DNA of 64,000 bases from Ancylobacter rudongensis (GTDB lineage Bacteria; Pseudomonadota; Alphaproteobacteria; Rhizobiales; Xanthobacteraceae): positions 646,711 through 710,710 of the forward strand of contig NZ_FMTP01000002.1 of assembly GCF_900100155.1 (NCBI RefSeq), given 5' to 3'. A program made the position numbers and the translations under genes. Numbering within the stretch: position 1 is the first letter of the stretch; each line of letters opens with the position of its first letter. Positions 9,924 through 19,600 of this stretch are shown one piece after another. The notes under the pieces were generated by a model that saw only the letters and a program-made list of their open reading frames with translations, searched no databases and was not told the DNA's origin.

Positions 9924-10556
9924 CTAGGCCACAGCGTGCGCCGGACCCTCGATCCACTGACGGGCGAGAGTCAGGTCGGCCTGCGAAAGGCCGTGCCCGA
10001 CCGGAAGGGTGCGGTGGTCGAGCGCCGCCCCCGCCGCGCGCAATTGCCCGGCGAGGCGGGCAGCGTTGTCTTCCGGCACGATAGGGTCCATCGCACCGGA
10101 GAGCAGCAGGATGCGACGCCCGGCGAGATCGGCGGCGGGAGGAACGGCCAGCGGCACCATGGCGCGCAGGAGCACCGCGCCGGCGAGTACGTCCGGCTGC
10201 GTCAGCAGCAGCGCGGCAGCGATATTGGCGCCGTTGGAGAAGCCAACCGCAACTGGCGCGGCAAGGCCATAGACTGTGCGGGCCTCGGCGATGAACGCGG
10301 CGAGTTCGGCGGCCCGGGCGCGCACATCGTCCTCGTCGAACACGCCTTCGCGTAGGCGGCGGAAGAAGCGCGGCATCCCGCCCTCCAAAACCTTGCCGCG
10401 CGGCGACAGCAGGGCCGCACCCGGCGCGATCATGCCGCCGAGCGGGATCAGGTCGTTCTCGTCGCCGCCAGTGCCATGCAGAAGCAGGAGCGGGGAAGCG
10501 CCCGCTTTTGTGGCGGGCTCGAAGCGATGCACGAAGGAAAGCGCGGCGTCGGTCAT
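9924..10556 (-). CDS. Alpha/beta hydrolase (carboxylesterase/phospholipase-like, MhqD-type)
   Basis: A 210-residue hydrolase with a complete triad: Ser107 in GFSNGA, Asp157 in SGAMDP and His188 in VGHGLS. The opening LLLLHGTGGDENDL is the oxyanion region of the carboxylesterase type. The start at 10556 follows GAGGAGG by 5 bases. Downstream of a ring-cleaving dioxygenase on the same strand, it resembles the MhqD/MhqO pair of quinone-stress loci in Firmicutes. A 100-bp repeat separates it from that gene, so co-transcription is uncertain. Confidence 0.82.
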   Translation of the reverse strand: MTDAALSFVHRFEPATKAGASPLLLLHGTGGDENDLIPLGGMIAPGAALLSPRGKVLEGGMPRFFRRLREGVFDEDDVRARAAELAAFIAEARTVYGLAAPVAVGFSNGANIAAALLLTQPDVLAGAVLLRAMVPLAVPPAADLAGRRILLLSGAMDPIVPEDNAARLAGQLRAAGAALDHRTLPVGHGLSQADLTLARQWIEGPAHAVA

Positions 10557-10629
10557 GACGACCTCCTCTTGCGATGTGGATGAAAGCGCCCGGCGAGTAA
10601 GCGAACGGCACGCATTCGCCGGGTGAACG

Positions 10630-10732
10630 TCATCCTGAGGTGCCCGGCCATCGGCCGGGCGGTGAAGGATGTGATCTGCGGGCACTATCGCGACCATCCT
10701 TCGAGGCTCGCTGCGCGAGCACCTCAGCATGA
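10630..10732. repeat. Palindromic intergenic repeat
   Basis: The ends TCATCCTGAGGTGC (10630-10643) and GCACCTCAGCATGA (10719-10732) are inverted copies with one mismatch, bracketing about 75 bases that contain further short hairpins. This looks like the palindromic intergenic elements common in rhizobial genomes. It lies between the hydrolase and dioxygenase genes and carries no ORF. Confidence 0.7.
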
Positions 10733-10790
10733 AGGTATTACTGGTTGGACGGGTTGGTGGCGCCGCCCTGTCACGGGCGGCGCCTTAGGT

Positions 10791-11723
10791 TCAGGCAATC
10801 TCGGGCAACACGGCCTCGATCTGGCTGCGGCGGCCCTCCAGGAAGTCCGGCAGCTTCAGCGCCTCGCCAAGACTCGCCACCGGCTCGTCGGCGGCAAAGC
10901 CGGGAATGTCGGTGGCGATCTCGAACAGCACATGTCCGGGCTCGCGGAAGTAGATGGACCGGAAGTAGTTGCGGTCCTTCTGCTCGGTGGTGGCGATGCC
11001 GTGGTTCTCGCGCAGCTTCTTCACCATGGCGAACTCGGCGGCGTCGTCGGCCGCGCGGAAGGCGATGTGATGCACCGAGCCGCCGCCCATGCGCGCCGGC
11101 AGGAAACCGCCAGCCGCATGGATATCGACGATCCCGCCGATCTCCGTCCCCTCGGCCTTGAAGCGCACGAGCGAACCCTCGCGGCCGATTTCGGTGAAGC
11201 CGAACACGTCAGTGAGGATCGCCCCCGTTGGCGCCGCCTCGGCCAGCAGCAGGTTCACACTGTGAAAGCCGCGAATGGCGTTCTCGGCGGGGACGTCGGT
11301 GCCGAGCCAGGCCGGCTCGTTCTCGGCGCCGACCACACCGACCAGCGCCAGGCGCATGCCGTGCGGGTCCTTGAAGGCCAGCACACTCTCGCCGAAGCGC
11401 TTCACCGACGCGCTGTGCGCCACGCCTTTCTCAACAAAGCGCTGCGTCCAGTAGCCAATCGCGCCCGCCGGCACGCGGAACGCGGTCTCCTGCGTCTCAC
11501 CAATTCCGAGCCGGCCGGGAGCGACGTGGTCCCAGGGGAAGAAGGTGAGAATGGTGCCGGGCGAACCCACCTCGTCGCCATAATAGAAGTGATAGGTGCC
11601 GGGATCGTCGAAATTGACGGTCTTCTTCACCAGCCGGAGACCGAGCGTCCGAGTGTAGAATTCGACATTGCGGCGCGCATTGCCGGCGATCGCCGTCACA
11701 TGATGGATGCCATTGCGGTTCAT
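10791..11723 (-). CDS. Ring-cleaving dioxygenase, two VOC domains (MhqO-like)
   Basis: A 310-residue protein made of two VOC modules. The first begins GIHHVTAIAGNARRNVEFY and the second is around FHSVNLLLAEAAPTGAI. The candidate metal ligands are His in GIHHVT, His in GGSVHHIAF and Glu in HVLFEIATD. The family includes MhqO/MhqA and LinE-like extradiol enzymes that open hydroquinone rings. The ATG at 11723 has GAGAGGG upstream. It is divergent from a LysR gene across a 204-bp region holding a perfect palindrome, which suggests LysR control. Confidence 0.86.
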   Translation of the reverse strand: MNRNGIHHVTAIAGNARRNVEFYTRTLGLRLVKKTVNFDDPGTYHFYYGDEVGSPGTILTFFPWDHVAPGRLGIGETQETAFRVPAGAIGYWTQRFVEKGVAHSASVKRFGESVLAFKDPHGMRLALVGVVGAENEPAWLGTDVPAENAIRGFHSVNLLLAEAAPTGAILTDVFGFTEIGREGSLVRFKAEGTEIGGIVDIHAAGGFLPARMGGGSVHHIAFRAADDAAEFAMVKKLRENHGIATTEQKDRNYFRSIYFREPGHVLFEIATDIPGFAADEPVASLGEALKLPDFLEGRRSQIEAVLPEIA

Positions 11724-11806
11724 GATCTTGCCCTCTCGCGAGCGCGACCCGCGCTCTCCTTGCGACAAGAGATAACCCGGCAACGACGCAATGCCATGGC
11801 CTATCA

Positions 11807-11822
11807 ATTGCGTTGACGCAAT
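11807..11822. promoter_or_regulatory. Perfect palindrome in the dioxygenase/LysR divergent promoter
   Basis: ATTGCGT-TG-ACGCAAT is a perfect 7-2-7 palindrome, and the half-site ACGCAAT appears again at 11786-11792. It contains a T-N11-A core, as expected for a LysR-type binding site, and lies 84-99 bases before the dioxygenase start. Confidence 0.6.
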
Positions 11823-11927
11823 CTCATCTGTGCTGCTATCGTCAGCTTCGCCGGCAGGCTGACGGGCATGGGAAAAAATCCTCTGTCAGCGCAGCGATTT
11901 GAGCTTTCGCAAGCATCGGGGACCCGC

Positions 11928-12926
11928 ATGGCCGAGCCGTTCAAGAACCTGAGCTGGGACGATTTCCGGCTGATCAAGGCGGTGGCCGATGCCCGTGGCC
12001 TGCCAGCGGCGGCCATGGCGATGAACGTCAACCATTCCACGGTGTTCCGCCGGCTCAAGCAGATTGAGGACCAGCTCGGCACACTGCTGTTCGAACGCCA
12101 CCGCACCGGCTACGCGCTCACCCCCGCCGGAGAGGAGATGGTCGCGCTGGCAAACCGGCTTGACGAGGAGATCACCGCCGTCGGCCGCAAGCTGGCCGGC
12201 CGCGAGCCGGCGCCCTCGGGCGAATTGCGGGTGACGACGCCGGATTCGCTGCTCATCCATTTGCTCATGCCGATGCTCGCCACCTTCCGCGCGCGCTACC
12301 CGGAGGTGCGGCTCGACATCGTGCTCAGCAACCAGCCGCTAAACCTGTCGAAGCGCGACGCCGACGTCGCCATCCGCGCCACCGACAATCCCCCGGAGAA
12401 CCTGGTCGGGCGGCGTGTCGCCCGCATCGCCTGGGCGCTTTATGGGCGCGCCGTGGATTTCCCCGAGCCGCGCGCCCTCACGCAGGAGCAGCTCGACGCT
12501 TGCAACTGGGTGTCGCTCGGCGACAGCCTCGGGGCGCTGAAAACGGTGAAGTTCGTGCAGGAGAACGTGCCGCCGGACCGGGTCGCCTACAAGATAAACA
12601 GCGTTCTCGGCATTGCCGAGGCGGTGGAGGCGGGCATTGGTATCGGCCACATACCCTGCCTGATCGGTGATGCCCGGCCTTCTCTGGTGCGGCTCGGGCC
12701 ACCGAACAATGATTACGCCGCCGATTTGTGGCTGCTGACCCATCCGGACCTGCGCCATTCGCCGCGCGTGCGCGCCTTCCTCGACTTCCTCGCCGGCGAA
12801 ATCGCCCGGCACAGGCGCTTCATCGAGGGGCAGATCGAGCTCCCCGACGAGAACGGATCGGAGAAGGGTGTGGCGGAAAGGGTGGCACCGGAACCGCTTG
12901 CCACCAGCTCCGAAGCTACGGCTTGA
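11928..12926 (+). CDS. LysR-family transcriptional regulator
   Basis: A 332-residue LysR protein. The N-terminal winged helix-turn-helix is seen in FRLIKAVADARGLPAAAMAMN and STVFRRLKQIEDQLGTLLFER. The effector domain follows from about residue 90 with GELRVTTPDSLL. The C-terminal 25 residues are extra and low in complexity. The start at 11928 matches the usual position just before the HTH. It is divergent from the dioxygenase gene, which is its likely target. Its 3' end overlaps the convergent MarR gene by 11 bases. Confidence 0.9.
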   Translation: MAEPFKNLSWDDFRLIKAVADARGLPAAAMAMNVNHSTVFRRLKQIEDQLGTLLFERHRTGYALTPAGEEMVALANRLDEEITAVGRKLAGREPAPSGELRVTTPDSLLIHLLMPMLATFRARYPEVRLDIVLSNQPLNLSKRDADVAIRATDNPPENLVGRRVARIAWALYGRAVDFPEPRALTQEQLDACNWVSLGDSLGALKTVKFVQENVPPDRVAYKINSVLGIAEAVEAGIGIGHIPCLIGDARPSLVRLGPPNNDYAADLWLLTHPDLRHSPRVRAFLDFLAGEIARHRRFIEGQIELPDENGSEKGVAERVAPEPLATSSEATA

Positions 12927-13365
12927 GGCGGGCCAGCAGCCGGTCGCGCAGCCGGCTGAGATCGTCGGTCAGCTCTCGCAATTCCTGCGAATCATGATCG
13001 AGGCATACGCCCATCTCGGCGGGAACCTGCTCGGCCTCATGGCGCAGCGCCCGGCCCTTTTCGGTGAGATACACCCGCACTTGCCGCTCATCGGCCGCGT
13101 CGCGCACCCGGCGCACCAGCCCTGCGCTCTCCAACCGCTTTAACAGAGGAGTCAGCGTGTTGGTTTCCAGCAGCACCCGGTCGCCGATCTGGCCGACGGT
13201 CAACCCTTCCTCGGACCACAGCGTGACCATGGCGATATATTGCGGATAGGTCAGGCCCAGCCGGTCCAGCATTGGCTTGTAGACGCGGTTGAAGGCGTGA
13301 TTGGCCGAATAGACCGCGAAGCAGAGAAAGTTCTTGAGCTTGAGCGTATCGTCAGTGCTGGACAT
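12916..13365 (-). CDS. OhrR-like MarR-family redox regulator (2-Cys type)
   Basis: A 149-residue MarR protein. The N-terminal block KNFLCFAVYSANHAFNRVYKP closely resembles OhrR, with the peroxidatic Cys at position 15 and the partner tyrosines present. A second Cys at 121 (MGVCLDHD) sits where 2-Cys OhrR proteins such as the Xanthomonas one keep theirs. The winged helix is IGDRVLLETNTLTPLLKRLESAG. OhrR proteins release DNA on oxidation by organic hydroperoxides. No ohr gene is in the window, so the targets may be remote or the nearby quinone-stress genes. Confidence 0.85.
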   Translation of the reverse strand: MSSTDDTLKLKNFLCFAVYSANHAFNRVYKPMLDRLGLTYPQYIAMVTLWSEEGLTVGQIGDRVLLETNTLTPLLKRLESAGLVRRVRDAADERQVRVYLTEKGRALRHEAEQVPAEMGVCLDHDSQELRELTDDLSRLRDRLLARLKP

Positions 13366-13537
13366 GTCGGAACCATGCGTGCCTTTAGCCGGCACCGTGC
13401 GCCCGGCCGGCGCCCCCGACAAGCGGGTTTCTGCGTAACGCCGGCCCGTTTCCCAGGCTGGCCGGGCCAGCCGGTTTGAAGATGGCGCCGGGGTCCTCTA
13501 TAGCAGGCGCAGACGTCATGCGGGCGATGAGGTGCTT

Positions 13538-14560
13538 ATGTCGGGTGGAGCTGCGACGACCAGGCCGGGCGGCCTGAGCGAGGCGCCCTCGCTCGCCGAT
13601 CTGAGCCCGACCGGACGGCGCTCGGCGCGGCTGCGACTGCGCGCGGCCTGGATGTACTATGTCGAGGGCATGACGCAGAGCGCCATCGCCGAGGCGCTGG
13701 ACATCGGCCGGGTCACCGTCGTCCGTCTGCTCGCCGATGCCCGCCAGCTCAACGAAGTGAAGATCTCGCTCAGCCGCGAGATCGCCGAGCTACCGCGGCT
13801 TGAAATGGGCCTGCAGAAGGCGTTCGGGCTGCGCGAGGCAGTGGTGGCCCCGGTCTCCGGTCCCTTCGCCGACGCCACCAGCGCCATCGGCGCGGCCACG
13901 GGGCTGTTCATCTCCGACTTCATCCGCTCCGATATGAAGATCGGCTTCGGCTGGGGCCGCACGCTGATGCGGGCGCTCGGCTTCATCGACGAGAAGACGG
14001 TGACGAACCTCTCCGTCATCTCGCTGCTGGGCGGCATCACCAAGGCCAAGCAGTACAACCCGTCCGAATTCGCCTGGCAGCTCTCCCGGCTGTTCCAGGC
14101 CGATTGTCATCTGATCGCCGCCCCAGCCATTGTCGACAGCATCGAGACCAAACAGGCGCTGATCGAGCGCTGCGGCCTCGGCACAGTCTACGCCCTCGCC
14201 CGCGAGATGGACGCGGTGGTGCTGAGCGTCGGCGAGATGGAATCGGAGAGCACCTCGCTGCGCTTCGGATTCTTCTCCGATGCCGACTGGGCCTCGCTGA
14301 TCGCCGCCGGCGCGGTGGGCGACGTCGTCTACAACTTCATCGACATCGAAGGCCGCCCGGTCGACCACCCGATCAATACCCGAGTCATGTCGATCCCGAT
14401 CGAGACGCTGCAGGCCACCCCCGAGCGCATCCTCACCTCCGGCGGGCCGGGCAAGGCGAAGGCGGCGCTCGCGGCGCTGCGTATGCTGCGTCCCACCGTC
14501 TTCATCACCGACGAGATCACCGCCGCTGCGGTACTGGAAGAGGCCGGCGCGACTTACTGA
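13538..14560 (+). CDS. SorC/DeoR-type sugar-binding transcriptional regulator
   Basis: A 340-residue regulator. The helix-turn-helix is near residues 40-65 (AWMYYVEGMTQSAIAEALDIGRVTV), followed by the SorC sugar-phosphate-binding domain with IGFGWGRTL and SLLGGI segments. A GTG two codons upstream is possible; the ATG at 13538 has a better-spaced GATGAGG. The family (for example EryD, SorC) responds to polyol or sugar phosphates. The oxidoreductase gene 119 bases downstream is the likely regulated partner. Confidence 0.87.
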   Translation: MSGGAATTRPGGLSEAPSLADLSPTGRRSARLRLRAAWMYYVEGMTQSAIAEALDIGRVTVVRLLADARQLNEVKISLSREIAELPRLEMGLQKAFGLREAVVAPVSGPFADATSAIGAATGLFISDFIRSDMKIGFGWGRTLMRALGFIDEKTVTNLSVISLLGGITKAKQYNPSEFAWQLSRLFQADCHLIAAPAIVDSIETKQALIERCGLGTVYALAREMDAVVLSVGEMESESTSLRFGFFSDADWASLIAAGAVGDVVYNFIDIEGRPVDHPINTRVMSIPIETLQATPERILTSGGPGKAKAALAALRMLRPTVFITDEITAAAVLEEAGATY

Positions 14561-14679
14561 ACGCGGAAGCGCGGGATGCGAGCGCGCGCGCTCTTTGCCT
14601 CGGAACAAATGTCGAGTACCGAAGAACAATGACGCATGCGCCGAAAGGCGTAGGCGCGCCTCAGGGAAGGGTTGGGCGT

Positions 14680-16029
14680 ATGCTCGGTGCAACTAGGCTC
14701 GGTGCAAGCGGGATCGTGCGGACGGGGATGGCCGCCGAACTGGAACAGTGGACCGCCACGCACGGGCCGGTAACGATCGGTCTTGCCGGCGCCGGCCAGA
14801 TGGGCACCGACCTCATCGTGCAGGCCGCCCTCATGCCGGGCGTCCGTATCGGCGCGGTGACGGAGTTGAACGCCCAGGTAGCGATCGACGCCGCGCTGAT
14901 GGCCGGCCACCGGCGCGAGGAGATCGTCAGCGCCTCGTCGCCGTCCGCCATCGACCGCGCCATCGAGGCCGGGCATTTCGCCATCACCGACGATTACCGC
15001 GCCATGTGCGCCTCCGGCCATATCGACGTGGTGATCGACGCCACCGGTAGCCCCAATATCGGTACGCTGGTGTCGCTGGAAGCGATCCGCAACGGCAAGC
15101 ATGTGGTGCTGCTGAGCGTGGAGGCCGACATCACCATCGGCCGCTACCTCAAGCAGGAGGCCCGGGCGGCGGGCGTCGTGCTCACGGGGGCAGCGGGGGA
15201 CGAACCAGCGGCGACCATCGAGCTGATCGGCTTCGCCCAGGCGCTGGGTTTCGAGATCGTCTGCGCCGGTAAGGCCAAGAACAACGCCTTCAAACCCGAC
15301 GCCATTCCCGACGAGTTCGAGGCGGAGGCGAAGGCGCGCAACATGAATCCGCGCATGCTGGTCGAGTTCGTCGACGGCTCGAAGACCATGGTGGAGATGA
15401 CGGCGCTCGCCAACGCCACCGGCCTGGTGCCCGACGTGCCGGGCATGCACGGGCCGCATGCCGACCGCGACGTGCTGGCGCAGGTGCTGTGCACCAAGGA
15501 GGATGGCGGCATCCTCTCGCGTTCCGGCGTGGTGGACTTCACCCTCGGCAAGGGCGTGGCACCCGGCGTGTTCTGCATCGTCAAGCCGCGCCATGACCGG
15601 GTGATCGAGCGCATGGCCGACCTCAAGGTGGGCCCCGGCCCCTGCTTCGCGCTGATCCGCCCGTTCCACCTCACGAGCCTCGAAGTGCCGCTCTCGGCCG
15701 TGCGGGCGGTGATGCACGGCACGCGCGATATGGAGGTGCTGGACCATCCCGTCGCCGAGTGCACGGCGGTGGCCAAGCGCGACCTTCAGCCCGGCGCGCT
15801 GCTCGGCCGAATCGGCGAATATGATTATCGCGGCTACACAATGAGCTGGCGCGACGCCCGCGACAGTTTCGCTTTGCCGCTTGGTCTTGCCGAGCGCGCG
15901 CGGGTGCTGAAGCCGGTGAAGGCCGGCGAGCGGCTGACCTACGACAATTGCATGCCGGACGAGCAGCTTATCGTCACCCAGATCCGCCGCCGCCTCGACC
16001 AGGCCGACGCGCAGTTCCTGGCAGCTTAG
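14680..16029 (+). CDS. NAD(P)-dependent oxidoreductase with C-terminal SAF domain
   Basis: A 449-residue protein. A Rossmann motif GLAGAGQMG (34-42) opens a homoserine-dehydrogenase-like NAD-binding domain (VVIDATGSPNIGT), followed by a catalytic-type middle region and a SAF domain from about residue 350 (AVAKRDLQPGALLGRIG). Members sit in sugar, polyol and branched-chain pathways next to SorC-type regulators, and some are misnamed as FlgA because of the SAF domain. The start at 14680 has GGGAAGGG upstream; an ATG at 14629 is also possible. The substrate is unknown. Confidence 0.83.
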   Translation: MLGATRLGASGIVRTGMAAELEQWTATHGPVTIGLAGAGQMGTDLIVQAALMPGVRIGAVTELNAQVAIDAALMAGHRREEIVSASSPSAIDRAIEAGHFAITDDYRAMCASGHIDVVIDATGSPNIGTLVSLEAIRNGKHVVLLSVEADITIGRYLKQEARAAGVVLTGAAGDEPAATIELIGFAQALGFEIVCAGKAKNNAFKPDAIPDEFEAEAKARNMNPRMLVEFVDGSKTMVEMTALANATGLVPDVPGMHGPHADRDVLAQVLCTKEDGGILSRSGVVDFTLGKGVAPGVFCIVKPRHDRVIERMADLKVGPGPCFALIRPFHLTSLEVPLSAVRAVMHGTRDMEVLDHPVAECTAVAKRDLQPGALLGRIGEYDYRGYTMSWRDARDSFALPLGLAERARVLKPVKAGERLTYDNCMPDEQLIVTQIRRRLDQADAQFLAA

Positions 16030-16053
16030 CGCGACGTTTCGCGAGAGCGCATG

Positions 16054-16090
16054 TCATCCCGGACGGTCCGCAGCACCGAGCCGGGAGTGA
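16054..16090. repeat. Short palindromic intergenic element
   Basis: TCATCCCGG at 16054 and CCGGGAGTGA ending at 16090 form a near-perfect inverted repeat, in the style of the REP-like elements between rhizobial genes. The 220-bp gap 16030-16249 contains more GC-rich hairpins but no ORF I can support. Confidence 0.45.
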
Positions 16091-16249
16091 CCTCCTGAAA
16101 GGCCGGAAAAAGGGCGGTTGGGCCGCCGCGTTCGGCAAGACCGGCCGGCGGCCGGCAGCTCAGCATGACGGGCCCGTGCATGCGCGTCCCCTTGGACGAG
16201 GACGTCGTCATCGCGAGGTGTGAGGGCCGCGCGCCTGGAAGGATGCCTG

Positions 16250-16531
16250 TCACGCACTCCCGGGAGAGGAGTTCGCAAGGCTGGTGAAGCGGGCGTCGAG
16301 CAGGCGTGCCTCGGCCTCGGCCAGCGCCTCGGCGAGCTGGCGCACCTGGGCGGGATCGAGCACCAGCTGCAGCGCGGGCACCGGCTCGCCGGGCTTGGGC
16401 TGCTGGGAGCCGATCTCCAGACGCAGGCCCACCTTGTCGCTGCCGAACAGGGCGGTGGTGAAGGCCAGCATCGGCCACACCTTCAAATGCCCCTTGTCGT
16501 CCTTCTCCCAATCGTCGAAGCGCTGCGCCAT
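16250..16531 (-). CDS. Conserved-looking hypothetical protein, 93 residues
   Basis: A small soluble protein beginning MAQRFDDWEKDDKGHL. It has two likely beta strands (KVWPMLAFTTALFG and VGLRLEIG) and a C-terminal amphipathic helix (VRQLAEALAEAEARLLDA). The start is supported by AAGGAG six bases upstream. I do not recognise the family. It stands alone, 82 bases from the dnaE2 stop and on the same strand, so it could belong to the tail of the SOS cassette. Confidence 0.65.
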   Translation of the reverse strand: MAQRFDDWEKDDKGHLKVWPMLAFTTALFGSDKVGLRLEIGSQQPKPGEPVPALQLVLDPAQVRQLAEALAEAEARLLDARFTSLANSSPGSA

Positions 16532-16613
16532 GGGTGTCTCCTTCGTGCGTGTCGCCCCCGTCTAGCATTGATCGCCCCCGGCGCGACAGGCCGGGAGCCT
16601 CGATGCCGCCGCC

Positions 16614-19600
16614 TCAATGGAAGTCGCGCGACTTCGGCAATACCCGCACCTGCCGGGGATGGCCATGGCCGGAGCGGCGGCCGGCGAGCAGATGCTCCGC
16701 GGCGGGACGCGGTCCGCCCCGCACCCGCTCGTCCTGGCCGGGGTCAGCTTGCGGCGAGGGCATCGCGCGCACATCCTCGAACAGGCGGGCGAGCTCGGCC
16801 GTGCGGTCGAACACCCGCTCGCCCATCACATGCACCACGCCCTCCTTGCTCTTCTGCACCCGCCCCTCGACCACGACGAGCCGCGCGCCCATCACTTCCG
16901 CCCGGTAGCGCTCGAACTGGCGGGTCCACAGCAGCACATTGACGATGCCGGCCTCGTCCTCCAGCGTCATGAAGATGGCGTTGCCCTTGCCCGGCCGCTG
17001 GCGCACCAGCACGATGCCGGCCACGCGCACCCTTGCCCCGTCCCGCGCCGCCGCTACCTCGGCGCTGGAGACTACCCCTTCAGTGGCGAACACCGCACGC
17101 AGCATGCCCATCGGATGGCCCTTCAGCGACAGCCGGGTGGTCTGGTAATCGACGGCGATCTGCTCGGGCAGCGGCATGAGGGGCAGATGCGCCTCCGCGT
17201 CGCTGCCGAGCTCGCGCGCCTCAGCTGCGACGAACAGCGGCAGCGGCGCGTCATCCGGCAGCCGGCGCATGGCCCAGGCGGCCTCGCGCCGGTCGAGCCC
17301 CATGGAGCGGCAGGCGTCGGCATCCGCCAGTTTCGCCAGCGCCGCCGCCGGCAGGCGGGAGCGGTGGGCCAGCGTCTCAATGTCGTGCAGGAAGCCCCGC
17401 TCCCGCGCGTCGACCAGCTGCCGGCTCCACTCCTGCTTGAATTCGTCGAGCTGGCGCAGGCCGAGCCGCAGGGCCAGCGGCACGCCCGGCGCGTCGCGTT
17501 CCAGCGTATTGTCGTGGAAGCTGTAATTCACGTCCGGGCCACGGATCTCGACCCCGTGCTCGCGCGCATCGCGCACGATCTGCGCCGGGGCGTAGAAGCC
17601 CATAGGCTGAGAGTTGAGCAGCGCCGCCGCAAAGATCGCGGGATAGCGGCATTTGAGGAAGGCGGAGATGTAGACCAGCTTGGCGAAGGAGGCGGCGTGG
17701 CTTTCCGGAAAGCCATATTCGCCAAAACCCTTGATCTGCTCGAAGCAGCGGGCGGCGAAGGCGGGGTCATAGCCGCGCGCGCTCATGCGCTCGACCAGCA
17801 GCTTCTGGAAGGTGCCGATCGTGCCGTGGTGGCGGAAGGTCGCCATGGCCCGGCGCAGATGGTTCGCCTCCACATCGGTGAATTCCGCCGCCACCATGGC
17901 AAGCTGCATCGCCTGCTCCTGGAACAGCGGCACGCCGAGCGTGCGCGAGAGCACCTCGCGCAGTTCGTTTGGCGGGTGCGGCGGAGCCGGCGAGGGATAG
18001 TCCACCTTCTCCAACCCGTCCCGCCGGCGCAGATAGGGGTGCACCATGTCGCCCTGGATCGGGCCGGGACGGACGATGGCGACCTGAATGACGAGATCGT
18101 AGAGCCGGCGCGGCTTCAGGCGCGGCAGCATGTTGATCTGCGCCCGGCTTTCCACCTGGAACACGCCGATCGAATCGCCCGTGCACAGCATGTCGTAGAC
18201 ATCGGCCTGCTCACGGGGCACCTCGGCGAGGCCCCAGTCGATTTCCTCATGCGCGCGCAGAAGGTCCAGCGCCTTGCGGATGCAGGTGAGCATGCCGAGC
18301 GCCAGCACATCGACCTTCAGAAGGCCGAGCGTGTCGATGTCGTCCTTGTCCCATTCGATGAAGGTGCGGTCCTTCATCGCGGCGTTGCCGATCGGCACCG
18401 TCTCGTCGAGCCGGTGCTGGGTCAGCACGAAGCCGCCGACATGCTGGGAGAGGTGGCGGGGAAAGCCGAGCAGGCGCGTGGCCAGGCCGATCGCCCGCGC
18501 CACCTGCGGGTTTGCCGGGTCGAGCCCGGCCTCGCGCGCCTGGCCCTCCTCGATTTCCTTGCCCCAGCTGCCCCACACAGTGCCGGCAAGGCGGGCGGTG
18601 ATGTCCTCGGTAAGGCCGAGCGCCTTGCCGACATCGCGGATGGCGCTCTTCGGGCGATAGGAGATGACCGTGGCGACAATGCCCGCCCGCTCGCGGCCAT
18701 AGCGCTCATAAATGTACTGGATCACCTCCTCGCGCCGTTCATGCTCGAAGTCGACGTCGATATCCGGCGGCTCGTTGCGCTCGCGGGCGATGAAGCGGGA
18801 GAACAGCAGGTTGCTGGTCGCCGGATCGACGGCGGTGATGCCGAGGACATAGCAGACGGCGGAATTCGCCGCCGAGCCGCGCCCCTGGCACAGAATGCCC
18901 CGCCTCTCGGCGAAGTCGACAATGTCGCGGATGGTGAGGAAATAGGGAGCGTAGCCGAGCTCGCCGATCAGCCCCAGTTCCACCTTGAGCTGACGCTCGA
19001 CCTTGTCCGGCATGCCCTCGGGATAGCGGATGGCGGCGCGCTGGAAGGTCAGCTCCTCCAGCCGCTGTTGTGGGGTGTAGCCGGGCGGCACCGGCTCCTG
19101 CGGGTATTCATAGGTCAGCTCGGCGAGCGAGAAGTCGAGGCGGGCGAGATAGGCGGCGATTTCCTCCACCGCGTGCGGCGCCTCGCGGAACAGCCGCGCC
19201 ATCTCCGCCGGGCTTTTCAGATGGCGCTCGGCATTGGCCTCCAGCAGCCGCCCTGCGCTCTCGAGGGTGACGCCCTCGCGGATGCAGGTCAGCACATCCT
19301 GCAGGTCGCGCTCGGCGGGGTGGTGGTAGAGCACGTCATTGGTGGCGAGAAGCGGTACCCTTGCTTTTGCCGCCAGCGCTGTCAGCCCCGCCAGCCGGCG
19401 CCGGTCGTCGCCGCGCCGGCGCATGGTGGCGCCGAGCCACAGCGCGCCGGGGGCCGCCTCGTTCAGCTGCGCCAGAAGGGGAGCAAGGGCCGGCAGGCTC
19501 CTGGCCGGCCTCTCATCGGGCGGCATGAGGATGAGCGAGAGCCCGCCGGCATCGGCCAGAAGATCCTCCAGGGTGAGGTGGCAGGAGCCCTTGGCTGCCT

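Noticed and set aside
14104..14679. Longer N-terminus for the SAF-domain oxidoreductase
   Set aside because: The extension would overlap the SorC gene by more than 450 bases and its translation is Arg-rich noise; a good ribosome-binding site supports 14680.
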